Shown here piece by piece: positions 1-11,600 of a DNA stretch of 20,499 bases (position 1 is its first letter; each line of letters starts with the position of its first letter). Below the pieces are notes generated by a model that was not told where the DNA came from, ran no database searches, and saw only the letters and a list, made by a program, of their open reading frames with translations. This DNA is from Silene noctiflora (lineage: Eukaryota; Streptophyta; Magnoliopsida; Caryophyllales; Caryophyllaceae). The DNA lies in contig VHZZ01000378.1 of the NCBI GenBank assembly GCA_009801015.1, positions 193,673 to 214,171 on the forward strand, in the 5' to 3' direction. The translations under genes and the position numbers were made by a program.

Positions 1-661
1 TTAATCAAAATAACAAATAAAACAATAGAATTAATTTAACTAAATAAAATTAAACAAAATTAAAACAAATAATAACATTCCATAAATAATGTTAATTACA
101 TGTAATTAACCTATTAACCACATATGTCAAATTACTAAAATACCCTTTGCTTAACCATAAGAAATTGACTTGAGTTTGCCACGTGATGGGTTTTGATTGG
201 TCGTGTATGAAAATTTCATACACCTCGTGTATGAGTAGCCTTTTTGATAAGTGATAACATGTACTGATATAAACTGCCTTCATGCAAGGGTGACTTGCGC
301 ATCACTGGAATATATACTTCACAGGGCAATAAAAATGAATAATATGTTCTGATATAAACCGTAAATAATTTTAATTTTCATCATTCTGCCCTCGTTACTC
401 CAGTTTATTTTGTTGTAATTTTAATTTTAATAAATGTTTATGTAATATTTAAGACTGACTTTCTAGCAATAGATTTGCTAGTCGGATTTCTAGTGCAACT
501 TAATCGACTAGCTTGTTCGGTAAAGTTCGGGGTATTGTGAAATTATCCTTTTTGCTTCTAATAAACAAAAAAAAAAAAAAACTGTAAATAATGGTACTGT
601 GAATAATATTCGCAAATACTTATGTAAGGCAGTATTACACAAATTTATTGATAAGTGATCA
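1..661. other. AT-rich intergenic sequence, no gene seen
   Basis: This stretch is strongly AT-rich with many stops in all frames. I see no coding pattern, tRNA or rRNA. It contains a short perfect palindrome at 203-223 and a smaller inverted pair (CTAGCAA ... TTGCTAG) near 463-481. A run of As near 568-581 is simple sequence. It ends where the inverted-repeat element begins. Confidence 0.6.
203..223. repeat. 21-nt perfect palindrome
   Basis: Arms GTGTATGAAA and TTTCATACAC are separated by a single A. The first six bases, GTGTAT, recur just downstream in direct orientation (near 228). It could be an end of an unrecognised miniature element or a chance hairpin; no function is assigned. Confidence 0.5.
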
Positions 662-675
662 TTACTTCGTACTAT

Positions 676-1150
676 TGTTGTCAGAATCGCGATTCGATCC
701 AACGATTCTACGATTTTACGATCCGAAAATGCTTGACCGATCCTGGATCCTACGATTCTATCAGGGTTGTAAAATCTTACGATCCTATTAATTTGAAAAT
801 TTCTAGAGATGGGATCATAACACGATCCCACGATTTTACGATCCAACGATCCGATTCCATAATAAAAATATTAATATATATTATTATATAATGAAACCGT
901 AAAACCAAAATTTCGTGTAAGTTGTAGAAACATATTCATATAATATTATAATGATACTAAAACCATTAATTACCAATATTTTATGAATAAATATTAATAA
1001 ATAAGTGTTTTAATCTTCAATTATATGTTTTTACCAAATAAAAAATTATATTTAGTGAGTTTGTAGAATCTTGCGATTCTACGATCCGATTCTACCGATT
1101 CGATCCTACCCTCCCCATCGATCCAAAGTAAAATCCCGATCCTAACAACA
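676..1150. mobile_element. MITE-like inverted-repeat element (475 bp), possibly Mutator type
   Basis: The two ends are imperfect terminal inverted repeats. The left end reads TGTTGTCAGAATCGCGATT and the complement of the right end reads TGTTGTTAGGATCGGGATT, 16 of 19 positions identical. Outside the ends is a direct repeat: TTACTTCGTACTAT at 662-675 and TTGCTTCGTACTAT at 1151-1164, one mismatch in 14. The interior has no open frame but holds many variants of GATTCTACGATCC on both sides of an AT-rich core, which would let the arms fold back. A 9-11-bp duplication is typical of Mutator-like elements. The 14-bp match may include chance identity or part of the end, so the superfamily is an inference. 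Confidence 0.6.
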
Positions 1151-1166
1151 TTGCTTCGTACTATAG

Positions 1167-1435
1167 AGAACAAATTATAGTTGGGACAATGTTATAGCTT
1201 GGTTAAAAGAGTAAAATGCGCGTCTAAAAGATTAAAATGCGTATGTGAAAAAGCAATACCCATGGTAGAATACTAATATACTATTTAAGGTCCCGTTTTT
1301 TTAGACTTATTTTTTGCTTAACTTATTTTTGCTCAACTTAACAAATTTCTCGTCATCGTTGGTCTCTTGGTTGTTGGAAAGGTAAGATGGAGGTTGGCTC
1401 GGAATGGGAATGAGTGAGAAAATTGATGGGCGAAG
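1167..1435. other. Intergenic, no gene seen
   Basis: No coding frame is visible. The stretch near 1288-1345 (GGTCCCG, then repeats of CTTAACTTATTTTTGCT) resembles, from memory, the edge of dispersed AACTT/AACTG-rich repeats of Caryophyllales, and may be related to the block at 16950-17057. Confidence 0.4.
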
Positions 1436-1944
1436 TTTTTTTTTTGACAACGATAAACTATGATTAAAATAAAAGAAGTCAGTTACAGGAACCCCGGCGT
1501 ACCGGAGTCCTTGAGACTACTAGTAAGCCAACTAACCGAACTAAAGGTACATAAAAATGGAGCAGAAACAGTAAGACGACATTTGTTAAAGGGAGGAGGA
1601 TAAAATTCCTCGAAATGGAATAGGTCTACATCCTTTCTCTTAGCCCGCATAGCCACTACAGCTTTCTTGGTGTGCCTGCAAAGAAGATCAGAAAAATTGA
1701 CAGAAACGGAATCCACCTTATGTCGACAACTCTTGTTCTTGCTTTCCTTGACCACAGTAAACTCGAACTGAACCGCAGACACCCTGCTAACCTCAACGGA
1801 GTCTGATGATATCCGCTTCTTTTTATCAATTCGGAAAACAACTTCCTCCTCAATAACCTTAGTATGCTCGAGAATACATGTTGAATGATTTTCATTAGCT
1901 GACGCGGAAGATTTACTTGAGCGAAAGCGATGGCACAGTACATT
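1436..1944 (-). mobile_element. A-tailed retrosequence, LINE-like 3' end (tentative)
   Basis: On the minus strand an open frame of about 150 codons, starting just downstream of a TAA near 1950, continues to a stop at about 1483. It is followed by roughly 40 nt and then ten As (complement of 1436-1445). The order open frame, short 3' tail with TTTATCGTTGTC, then poly(A) is the layout of a 5'-truncated LINE insertion. I do not recognise the protein: it is rich in K, S, V and F, with no zinc knuckle, reverse transcriptase or RNase H motif visible. It could instead be a retrocopy or fragment of a host gene. No target-site duplication was established. Confidence 0.3.
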
Positions 1945-2203
1945 TTAAATAATACAGTAAATCATTGCAAAAACAGGAGTAGAAGTAACCAACCATGTCA
2001 CATAATCTCAAACTATCATGTCTAGGTTTCAAACGATTAGAGGCTGAACTTCCCGGAATTTTTCATCACCACCACGTAAGAAGCTCAATGCAAAATTCGC
2101 ACAGTCGATAGATGCACGTTACTTGTGTGCTACGAAAGAGCCAAAAAAACATGGTTAAATCACTAAAAACCCTAAAATTTAGACAAATATTTTGTGCTTG
2201 ATA

Positions 2204-4717
2204 TCATTGTTTTCTTCCTCTTCCTTTCTTGGATGGTTGTGCCTCAACCTGTTCCTTCCCAGTAACTTCAGCTATATCAACTGCATAAACAAATAATTTG
2301 AAGCTTCCCATCAGCTAAAACCGATCTAACCAACCTCTAGAAGAGAAGAAACTCACAACTTCACAAATATGCAGAGCCATACGGCCGAGAAAAAATTAGC
2401 GACGAATGTTATCTCTCTCAACATTTATCAATCCCCTCTTACCCTTCCACAACCTCCACAAGGCCGAGAAAAACGCAAACTCCAACACAAGGGTCTAAAT
2501 ATTGGCATTTAAATCAATCGTATACTAATATCTGTAAATGTGACACAAATGCCACTGACACCACTTCCAAATGCGTTGGGCGACACCTTCAAAAGCACTA
2601 CACACAGGCCTGAGGAGTCCCATCCTAGATTTATAGTATGTACAATGCTATTGAGTACACTCATCGATTCTAAATGCTCCAACATGAAACAAAAACATCT
2701 CAAGTTCTCAACTCTCAAGTTTCTAGTTACTTTAGTACTCCAATCGATAAAAAATAAAAATCTTGTGTGCATGCAAAGTTCATCTTTCCGGTCGGGAATA
2801 GCGTAACAAAGATATAAGCTATATTTATCATATTTCAAAAAGCGAACAGGCAGAAATTTGTACCTTCAGGACCTCGAGCCATCAAAGCAAAGAATATATT
2901 GTTAAGCTTCTCCATCTTCTTCGCATCCTGAGCTTGGTCGGTCTTAAACTTGAGGCACTAGCAAATGTTTGAAAAAGACAATTGAGGCTACAAGAATCAA
3001 ATCAATAGCATAGCACACTCAGGGGCTCAACAAGTCAGATAACATATCCATACCACATGGGGTCTCACGGAGTTAGCTAGACTATTTGTCTTTTGACTCC
3101 ATTCATAATAATACGCTATATGAGTAACAAACGCATGGTAAGTTATGGAAGAAATGAGTGAGGTTAAGAGTCTTGAAACAAGTTCTCATCTTGATACATC
3201 ACGTGTTCACCTCAATTTTCAATTCTCACTTTGTCCAACTGTTTGATGGTATAACCAAAGTCTTAGCTGTTCAGAATATCGAGGTATCTCAGCAATATCC
3301 CATGTAAATCTAGGTAAAGGAGCCTTTCTGAGCAGCACAAGTTACTCCGTATCTAAAATTATAGTACTAGATCTCATAGCTCCACTCCCCTGAATAATAT
3401 CTTCGAGCGAGTACATGTTACTTACTCAACTATATCAGCAAAAAGATTCTGAACAGTTATAATTTCCTCCAAATTCCTAAACTGTCATCAAGATTTCCCC
3501 GATCACCAAAAGTTAATTAAAACCAACATTGTAAGATTCTGTCACCCATGGCTTGCAGCAACAAGCTTAGATGAGGTGTTACCCGACAGATAAATAGATG
3601 ACACAATATCATGTTTCTACACAACTCTACTCTTTCGACATACATCATTCAGAGATTCGCCCCTTTTACTCTCCAAACCTTAATTGTTCTGCCTCATCAA
3701 ACAAATAAAAAAAAAATGGCGAGTCACAAGTCTCACAACTAGTCCTAGTCCAATTTCGCTCCAAACTCCATATACCAAAACCATATTGAAAAATACTCTT
3801 GGTAAGAGTTAACTCCATCAGATAATTGCTTAAAAGCCATCAAACCCCACAATTGCTAAATTATCAACCTTTTGTCACCTAACATCCACAATATCTTTCG
3901 ATGTATTCATGTCAAATCCTAACTCAAGCAAACCAGTTGTTTGTCACACACACATACGATATTGGGAGACCCCAAAAGCTAGCTCAAACGATGGTAGAGC
4001 CCATTCCTATATAAGTCCCACACAAGTCTCCTATACGACAGCTGTGGAACATTCAGTGATGGTAGAGCCCATTCCTATATAAGTCCCACACAAGTCTCCT
4101 ATACGACAGCTGTGGAACATTCAGTAACGAATCGTATCAGACGCACTGGTAGTCTGGTACATCTGTCACCTGGTGTACCTCGGGATATCGCCTCTAATTA
4201 CCCTATACTATATTCCGGGACTTCCCCAACAAAAGTACGATTCACACTACAATTTGAGTTATAGACACGATCTTGAAGCGAATTTCACAAAGATCGAAAC
4301 TTTATGCAAAACCCAGTAACATACAAATCTAAAACATATCAAAAAACAACAAATTTACAAACACAAATCAAAACAAAAACAAAAACAAAAACAAAAACAA
4401 AAACAAAAAAATTGGTGAATTAGAAATACCTGTTTGTTATCAGTAACTTTAAGAACCAATTTCCCATCAGAATGTCTGTATTTCATCGAATAACGGGTCT
4501 GCATTGAGATTAAAACCCAAAAAAAGTATAATTACACAGCATTATACCCAATTAATTAAATTAATTAACTAAACTATACAATTGAGAAATCCAGAATTCA
4601 TGATTAAACACAGAAAAAATTGGGTCAGTGTTATAAGAAACTTACTGATTCAACATCGGCGCGAAATAATTGGACGGAGCGTTCGACAAATTCATCCCAA
4701 GATGTAATGTAAACCAT
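2204..4717 (-). CDS. SRP9: Signal recognition particle 9 kDa protein, SRP9 (4 exons)
   Basis: Exons on the minus strand are 4717-4646, 4498-4430, 2957-2864 and 2280-2204. All introns are GT-AG, and the joined frame gives 103 aa, the usual length of plant SRP9. The product starts MVYITSWDEF, has the conserved TRYSMKYRHSDGKLVLKVTD strand region, then CLKFKTDQAQ and the helix KKMEKLNNIFFALMARGPE. It ends in a basic tail (KKGRGRKQ). SRP9 pairs with SRP14 in the cytosol, binds the Alu domain of 7SL RNA and slows translation while the ribosome is delivered to the ER. The start is the only ATG fitting the family N-terminus. Intron 2 (2958-4429) is unusually large and holds an antisense LTR-like remnant. 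The next gene upstream is DRP1E in the same orientation, so the promoter should lie in 4718-5670. Identification is secure. Confidence 0.96.
3968..4150 (+). mobile_element. Decayed LTR/primer-site-like remnant in SRP9 intron 2
   Basis: The order of landmarks matches the 3' part of a plant LTR. ACCCCAAAAGCTAGCTCAAA is followed by a TATATAAG box, a GTCCCACA block, GCTGTGGAACATTCA, then TAACGAATCGTATCAGACGC. The last part is close to the initiator-Met primer-binding block TGGTATCAGAGC used by many Ty1-copia elements. It runs on the plus strand, antisense to SRP9. No internal coding sequence follows. Recognition rests on remembered repeat architecture, so confidence is moderate to low. Confidence 0.38.
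3990..4125. repeat. Perfect 68-bp tandem duplication
   Basis: The segment starting GATGGTAGAGCCCATTCC and ending GGAACATTCAGT occurs twice head to tail (3990-4057 and 4058-4125) with no differences that I can see. It includes the TATATAAG box, so the intron carries two copies of this potential promoter motif. Perfect identity implies a recent duplication. Confidence 0.93.
4369..4410. repeat. (AAAAAC)n microsatellite
   Basis: About seven copies of the hexamer AAAAAC lie in SRP9 intron 2, close to the exon 2 donor site. On the coding strand this is a GTTTTT run. Confidence 0.9.
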
Positions 4718-5670
4718 GATTTTCTGAGGAATTTTTTGAGTGAGATGAAGAGTCAAAGAGAGGCTGTGTATTGTGTATTTGTGTTATGGAGTTAGGACTT
4801 GGTTTGACAAATAATACGAAGACGAGAAAGACGGTCTTTTAATAAGTTATGCATTATCAAGGATCGATTGTAGAAATGGTAAATGGTCCAATTTGGTAGG
4901 GTTATTTCGGGTTGTAAGAATTCAAGCCAGAACGGGTTGGACCAGGTTATTTTCGGGTTCAGGTCATTTTTAAGTTATTGAGAATAATAATAATCAGTGT
5001 CCAACAATAAACATTCAGAAGAGTCAAATTGGGTTGAATGAATTCGAGTTATAGGTCAAGTTCGGACGTTAGGAGGTTATTCAAGTCCAGTACCCGTTTT
5101 TACTTATTATGGAGTGATAATTCCTTATGTATTAGTACTTTTTTACTTATTTGTCAATGATTGTTTATATTTTTATTTGGTTAATTCTTAGCACGATTTC
5201 TATTATTTAAATGTGATAAATAAATCAACTAGTTAGTTGTCTTGTTCTCTTAAAGGAGTAATTTCATCGAGTTTACAGAAAAATTGGATGCTTTTATAAC
5301 TCGTTTAAATATAACCCTTTTGGGCTACGATACCCGTTTAGATATGACATGAATTAAAATCGGACATGACTTTACTTGTTTGCCATGTCTATTGGCGAGG
5401 AATGATAATCAAGGCAAAGTACGAGTTTATGAAACAAAAGAATTAACGTCTGATGGGGCGAGAAAAATCAGACCATCTAACAGTACTATGTATATCTCCG
5501 ATTTCATACAAATATACATGTTTAGGACCGTCTCACCGTAAGACAATCTTCAACTACTCATAATTACATGACAAATATAAAATATCGTGTAATAAGGACC
5601 ACCTCGAAATGAGACAGTCTCGTACAAGACTATAATACAACACCACTTGTTACCAGCTCCTTTGTACACA
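4718..5670. other. SRP9 promoter region and DRP1E 3' flank, no gene
   Basis: This holds the SRP9 5' UTR (pyrimidine-rich on the minus strand, about 4718-4790), the presumed SRP9 promoter and the DRP1E 3' UTR. A stretch around 4900-5075 is rich in GGGTT/CGGGTTC variants, a low-complexity dispersed repeat type common in plants. GACCGTCTCAC at 5527-5537 and GAGACAGTCTCG at 5611-5622 belong to the GAGACGGTCTC palindrome family seen elsewhere in the window. No coding frame is supported. Confidence 0.55.
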
Positions 5671-8600
5671 TCACTGAGCCCATGATACCGACTCAATCTC
5701 TTCTCTAGCTGCCTTGTACAGTTCAAGCCGTTTCGCACATTGTTGCCTTCTCTCCATTAGTGTAGGGTCCTCGTCCAATATCTGCCCTAGCTGCTTAGCC
5801 TGGAAGTGAAAAAACAGAATCTCATGAGCCACGTCTCCTCAGATTGGACTACATGGCTATTCGACATTCAGTTGCCACCCGAGTTACCCAAGTTTGGAGT
5901 GAATTATATTGTTAAGCTGTGTAAAGTAATATACACTCACATATCGTATAGTCAGGGGACTCAGGTCCCCTCTTGGCTATACAAAGACCCTACGTTGGGT
6001 GAGGGGAGTCGTATGTACGCAACCTTTAACCCTATGTCAACATGGGGAAGCTATATTGGAATGGGCAATAGTACAAATTGCATCGAAAATTGCTCCTAGT
6101 GGTCATGGACTCAGTGGCACAGTTGCAAGCATGCAATCTCGAAGATGTGGAGCGCCCCATTCAGTACACATCATCAAGGCCTAACATTAACGGATTCCAA
6201 GTTCTTCAAAAATAGTGATATTCCTCTCGGAAGTCACGTCTGCTATCCAAACTCAGAACTCGTTTCTATATGCAATGGTGACATTATGTATATAAGGGAA
6301 GCATACCTCTCTCTTGCCAATTTGTATGTAGAAACGATTAAGTAGGGATTGTTTAGCCTCCTTGACCTGGCAATGCACAGTTGCCTTGGGAATGGTATTC
6401 TTCAATGTATCAGCCACCATGCTTATATACGAGGAAACGTTTGATGCTATTCTTCGAAAATGTGCCTCCGTGTATCGATCCATGTTAGTAGCAGTTGGAT
6501 TTCCACCCTTCTCCACTTCTTGAGGAAGTTTCCGAAAGAACTCCACAGTTAGGTATGAAGCTTCCATTTCCACTAACCTGATAATTGTCTTCCTGCTTTC
6601 GTCACGGAACTTTTCCAAGGATTCATTTGTGGCTCCGGCTATCTCAGCTTGCAAGGACGGGAAACGCCTCAGCTCCTGTTCGTGATTAAATTGAATGATG
6701 ATAAATGCCAATATGCCATGGAAAAGTAACTACAGCATCAGATACCGCAGTACTACAGCATCAAATACAGCACCACTGTACATGCAAATTCACCTTAGTT
6801 TCTGCAATGGATTTCCTTACAAGTTCCTTCAATACAAAGTGAACCTGCAAAACAAAATTATTTTTATAAAAAAGTGAATTTACATACAAAATTGATTATA
6901 GTCCAAAATCCAAACCCACTCTTGGCTTGGGGAGCATTGGTAAAAGACCGTTTGATAAATTAAGATACTGATGAAAGTGGTATACAAGAAGTAGCACTTA
7001 CAGCATCAACAGTTGCTTCAGCAGGACCTCTAAAATAGTTTAAAGCACCTTCAATCAGACGACGGTAACCTTGCTCAGGGGCTATGAGATGTGGCTGATA
7101 ACCATCAGCCTCAGAAACCACCTTTTTAACATTCTGCAGAGAAAGATACCGATCAAATGGAAGCTTTCTCAAAGCCGCAGGAAGCTGATGGTCAAACACC
7201 CCATATATTCGATCGCCTCCAGGTCGCCTGAAAGTAACTAGTCAGGTTAAGCAACTGTCAAAGCTTAATGGAGTTTTGGCAGTGTAGCAAAAAAAAAAAA
7301 TCAGGATATCATAGATGTTCACATATGAAAAATGCAGCGAGTTATTTTCAAGGTTGAATTGTTTTTCAATGGAAAAATGAGTTATATCAAAGCAATATAG
7401 ATCTGATATAGGCCAAGAGGTCCACAGTTTCAAACAATTACCAGGTCCAATACCATTGATAATGGAAGCTCCACCAATAAAAATGGTGGTATGGCAGCTA
7501 AGTCTCTGTATTTAACCCAATCGGTTTTAGATGAATACAATAGAGATTTTTTCCCATAGCTTGCGCAACCTAATGGAGCAAATCAGCAGCCTCCAATTCT
7601 TCTGGAGTTTCCACGGTTTCTGGACTTAATTGCTATCCATTCTCACTGCATCCATCTTGGGGGCGGAGATTCACCCCCTTTAGAAAAGACGATAGAGAAC
7701 AGAACTTTTAATGTGTCCCATAAAAGGCAATGGTTTAAAAGAAATTGTCATGAAAGGCATAACAAGGCTAATTCTTGAAACAGGTAGTTTTACAGACTAA
7801 CTAGCTTAACAGTACAAATTTGTAGGATAACTAGATTCCTCCATTACTTGAATAAGAGAAAAATCCCAAAAACACACTCATAAACAGAAACATAGAATCA
7901 GTCAACAACTCAACTACTCAAATTTCCTAATAATAGCACTTTAGGTTCCAAACAACTCAAATTTCCGAAAAGAATTGCCCTTTAGATATTAGTATCCACT
8001 TGTTTGAAGAATAGGGCAAGAAAATTACCCTCCATCAAGGTGCTCCTTGAATACTTTATCAAAAGCACGGCAAAGTTCCAATATTGTGTACAACTGAGCC
8101 TGAGATATCACACACGCATTACTTGATGAATATATCAGTATTACTGCTAGCATTGTACCCCAATTCTGAGAAATTTACTCACCCCAGCATCCTCGCCAAC
8201 AGGTCTGCCAAGGCGATCCAACTCAGCTTCTAGCTCATCAATGGTCTTGTTTATCAGTGCAGTAATACTTGGAATACGGGCTCTTATAACAGACTCCAAA
8301 TGCTGAAGCAAGGAGAGATGATTTAATATTTAGGAAACTACAACAAACTATGACCAAAACCAGTAATTAACAGTTGTACCTTCGACAGTAGTTTTGCGAG
8401 ATATTCTGAACCCATCCTATTAGATAAGTGTGAATATTCTGGACTAGTTGCAAAATACTCACGCTCCTTGCGTCTCGCAGCTGTCATTTCAACGTTCCTG
8501 TTAATTTCTGCCTGTGATCGGTTCACTATTCCCACCCAAGGGTTTTGAAGTCTGTAAGATCTTCCTTCAAGAACCTTGCATAGAGAAGTGACAAAGTGTA

Positions 8601-11600
8601 CAAAGATCAGGGCAGTAAACACGTTTTACAAAATATGAAGAGTGACTATATCATATACGACATATAACATGGATGAATTCATAAATCAGGCAATCAGCCA
8701 TTTAAAAACCGTGATATGAAGAATGCGGAGAATACCATAGCCATGAGCTTATAGTCAACAGTGCTAAATGACCAATGCTCATGCCTCATATGACTATAAT
8801 TTGAAGCATAAAATATGAATCAAGTGGGGTCGAATGCAAAAATATAATTTTGATACAGCATGAACAATGGAGCCATACAGCGTGAACAATGGAGCCATTT
8901 TCATGTTAGATTTTCGGGAAGTACTAATTGGGGGAATTCCAAAATTGTAGTGGCGTTGGATTTGGATATTGCCCATGTTGGGTATCAAATGTAAACTGTC
9001 TCCGAGTATTTGTGTGATCTTTACTGCTTTACATTGGACTATTGGAGCAAAGGTCCACCATTCAAGTATGTGATCATGTACACTGACGGAACCTATTCGC
9101 ATTATCAGAAATTCATTTCTTCCCTGGACATCAAAGTGTATAGCGTTTTTACAGATTTGTTTCTAATGTGTGCATTTTTTCTTCTTAGATCCCACCTCAC
9201 ACTGTCCTCGCTACCTCAGAATAATCAGATAAGCAAACTGTGTCACTTTATTAATAAATTAGTTCGTATTAATTTTTTTTAAGGGAACTATGGAGTATAG
9301 TTCATTTCTGAGTTCAGCAGTTCGGCCTCAGGGGGGATTGGCCAGTATTGACCATAAGTTTAAGAGTAATTTATTTGTGGCAGTTTAATATGAAGAATGA
9401 ACCAGGATAACAATAGGGCTAATTCCCTGATGATGGTTATGACGTTATGTTACAGATTATCAAACAAAAGCAAGAAAAATGGAGTTGAAGGGCAGAAGGC
9501 TAAACCAAACATACATCTAGAGCATTAGTTCCTTTGTCCATCAGATCCAACTTTGTTAACACACCAAATGTCCTATCACCTGCAACATTTACAACCGTAT
9601 TTTAAGTAGCAGTGAATACAGCACGAATAGTTTGATAAGATGTGCATCCAACATAAAGGCACTGAATGACTGAAACATACCACTGGGATCCACTTCCTTG
9701 GCAAGCTTGATAGCATCTGATGTTGCAATGTCTTGATTAGCAGGAGATATTGCCAAAATAATGCAGTTGGGCTATAGCAAAGCACAAGCATAACATGAGA
9801 AACGATTAAGCTTAACAAAACTGTATTGAATTGTCGACATAGTAAAGCCGCAGACAGTGAAACTCCAGCGTAGGTTGTAACGCGTAGAGAGAAACGACAG
9901 AAGGAGAAGATGAAGATTGAATTATAATGACAAAACGCTTTATAACCTTAACCACGTAAGTTCGAACCATGTCTTCAATATCTTTGACAATACTCTCAGG
10001 CTGTCCATCTGAGTTCAGCATGGATAAAAAATGGTGTTCATATCATGATCACTCACAAAGTCATACATTGCTAAAACTTCCTCTAACAAGATGAGAACTC
10101 ACCTATAGCAACCTTTGTCAAACCGGGTAGATCAATAAGGGTCAAGTTGACAACTGCCAAAAGCATTGACATATTTAGTTACACAGATGAACTTGCACAA
10201 GTCACAAGAAGGCAAACACTGGGATAAACCGTATATTGGGATAAACACTATATTGTCAAATAAAACATTCCGGACCATTTACCTACCATGAGGTGAGTAG
10301 ATGCTGAGATGAATAGGAACAGGCGAAATTTGTCTGGACCCTGTCACTCTATCTGTTTCATCTTGAATCTCCTTACGAACAAGGGCTAAGACCAGCATAT
10401 TAAAGAGGAGAAAATATCAGTCAGCAAGTGACAATTGCTCTTTTACAACTTTTATAGTTACTAATTTACTATCAATGGAAAAGCACAACACATTCAGCAC
10501 GGTCTTACTAATACAGGAATGTCAGGACAACAAGAGAAATCACCAGAAGTAGAAATGTATCCTTCAGAACTGACAACAAAGATGAATTTCTCCTCATGTA
10601 CCAAGTTCCAAGAGAAAACATGAATTTCTTATCAAGACACGATATGGGTACTGACAACAAAGCACGGATATGAAGCACCACATAATTGAATTCACAATCT
10701 CCGAAAATCGGAACTTTTGTCAACAAGGATAAAAAAGCTTCATTAACTGGAAGGGATAAAAAATGAGGACATGTTGGGGGAGTGGCCTCAGCATAAAGCA
10801 ATGCACATTTTAAGATTAAGAAGAAGGGAGCTCTTAGCTTAACAAGGCTTTAAAATAACATTCTTATTTGCAACTCAACTAAAACTCTAACAACAGGCAG
10901 GTTTTAACCGTAGGCCAGTGTTCCAATCTTTTGTCCACATCATTTACTCAACAAACCACAAACATCAACAAGGTCTTACGTTCCTAGAAACTTAAAAACC
11001 TCTACAAGTTATAGCGGGCAAATTTTTTGAAAACAATTTAAAAAAATAAAAGTTTTGCACCAGCGAGTACTATCAGAATTCAAAAACTACCGTCTCACAT
11101 ACATAATACACACCCCACACAAAAGAGAGAGAATTTGATATGCATGCCAGAGGCAGGTGGTTGCAAAACTCGCTACCAGCCGTTGACGCGATCTATTTAC
11201 CCTCTAAAAAATAAACTAGTGCTCGTTGTATATATATAAAAGTAAAGCAGCATTAAGGAAATAACAATCATGGTGAATTGTGTACCAAAATCAGTGAAAG
11301 GACGGTTAGGCAAGTGAAGAAACTCGGCATACTCCTGTGTTCCTTCCTCTGTCTTATGCAGTTGCAACACCAATGGCCTCCTCGTCACAATTCCTAAAAC
11401 AATTATTACAACAACATTACCATAGTACTTGAAGTTCTCCCGCATATAGCGGCTAAGGGATTCCTGAATGGCTTAACATAAATATTGCATCGGAAATTTA
11501 CACTAAAATCTTCTATCCTTACAATCAACAGACGTAATAAGAGTACAATTTAATGAGTCATTTCGGGATACTCATCCTAATTCAGAACAATCACTATAGT

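Noticed and set aside
508..891. Open frames on both strands across 508-891
   Set aside because: They lie over the repetitive GATTCTACGATCC arms of the inverted-repeat element and its flank, and show no protein family features.
2509..2838. Overlapping frames on both strands in SRP9 intron 3
   Set aside because: They fall inside an intron defined by well-matched SRP9 exons and show no recognisable motif.
8794..9282. Two frames of about 90-100 codons in DRP1E intron 8
   Set aside because: They overlap on opposite strands, one contains a tandem duplication, and neither resembles a known protein.
9947..9953. Earlier donor site at the end of DRP1E exon 6 (after TAC GTG)
   Set aside because: It would delete two residues before [10 protein letters not shown]. 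The donor after AAG at 9947 keeps the conserved spacing and has a valid GT.
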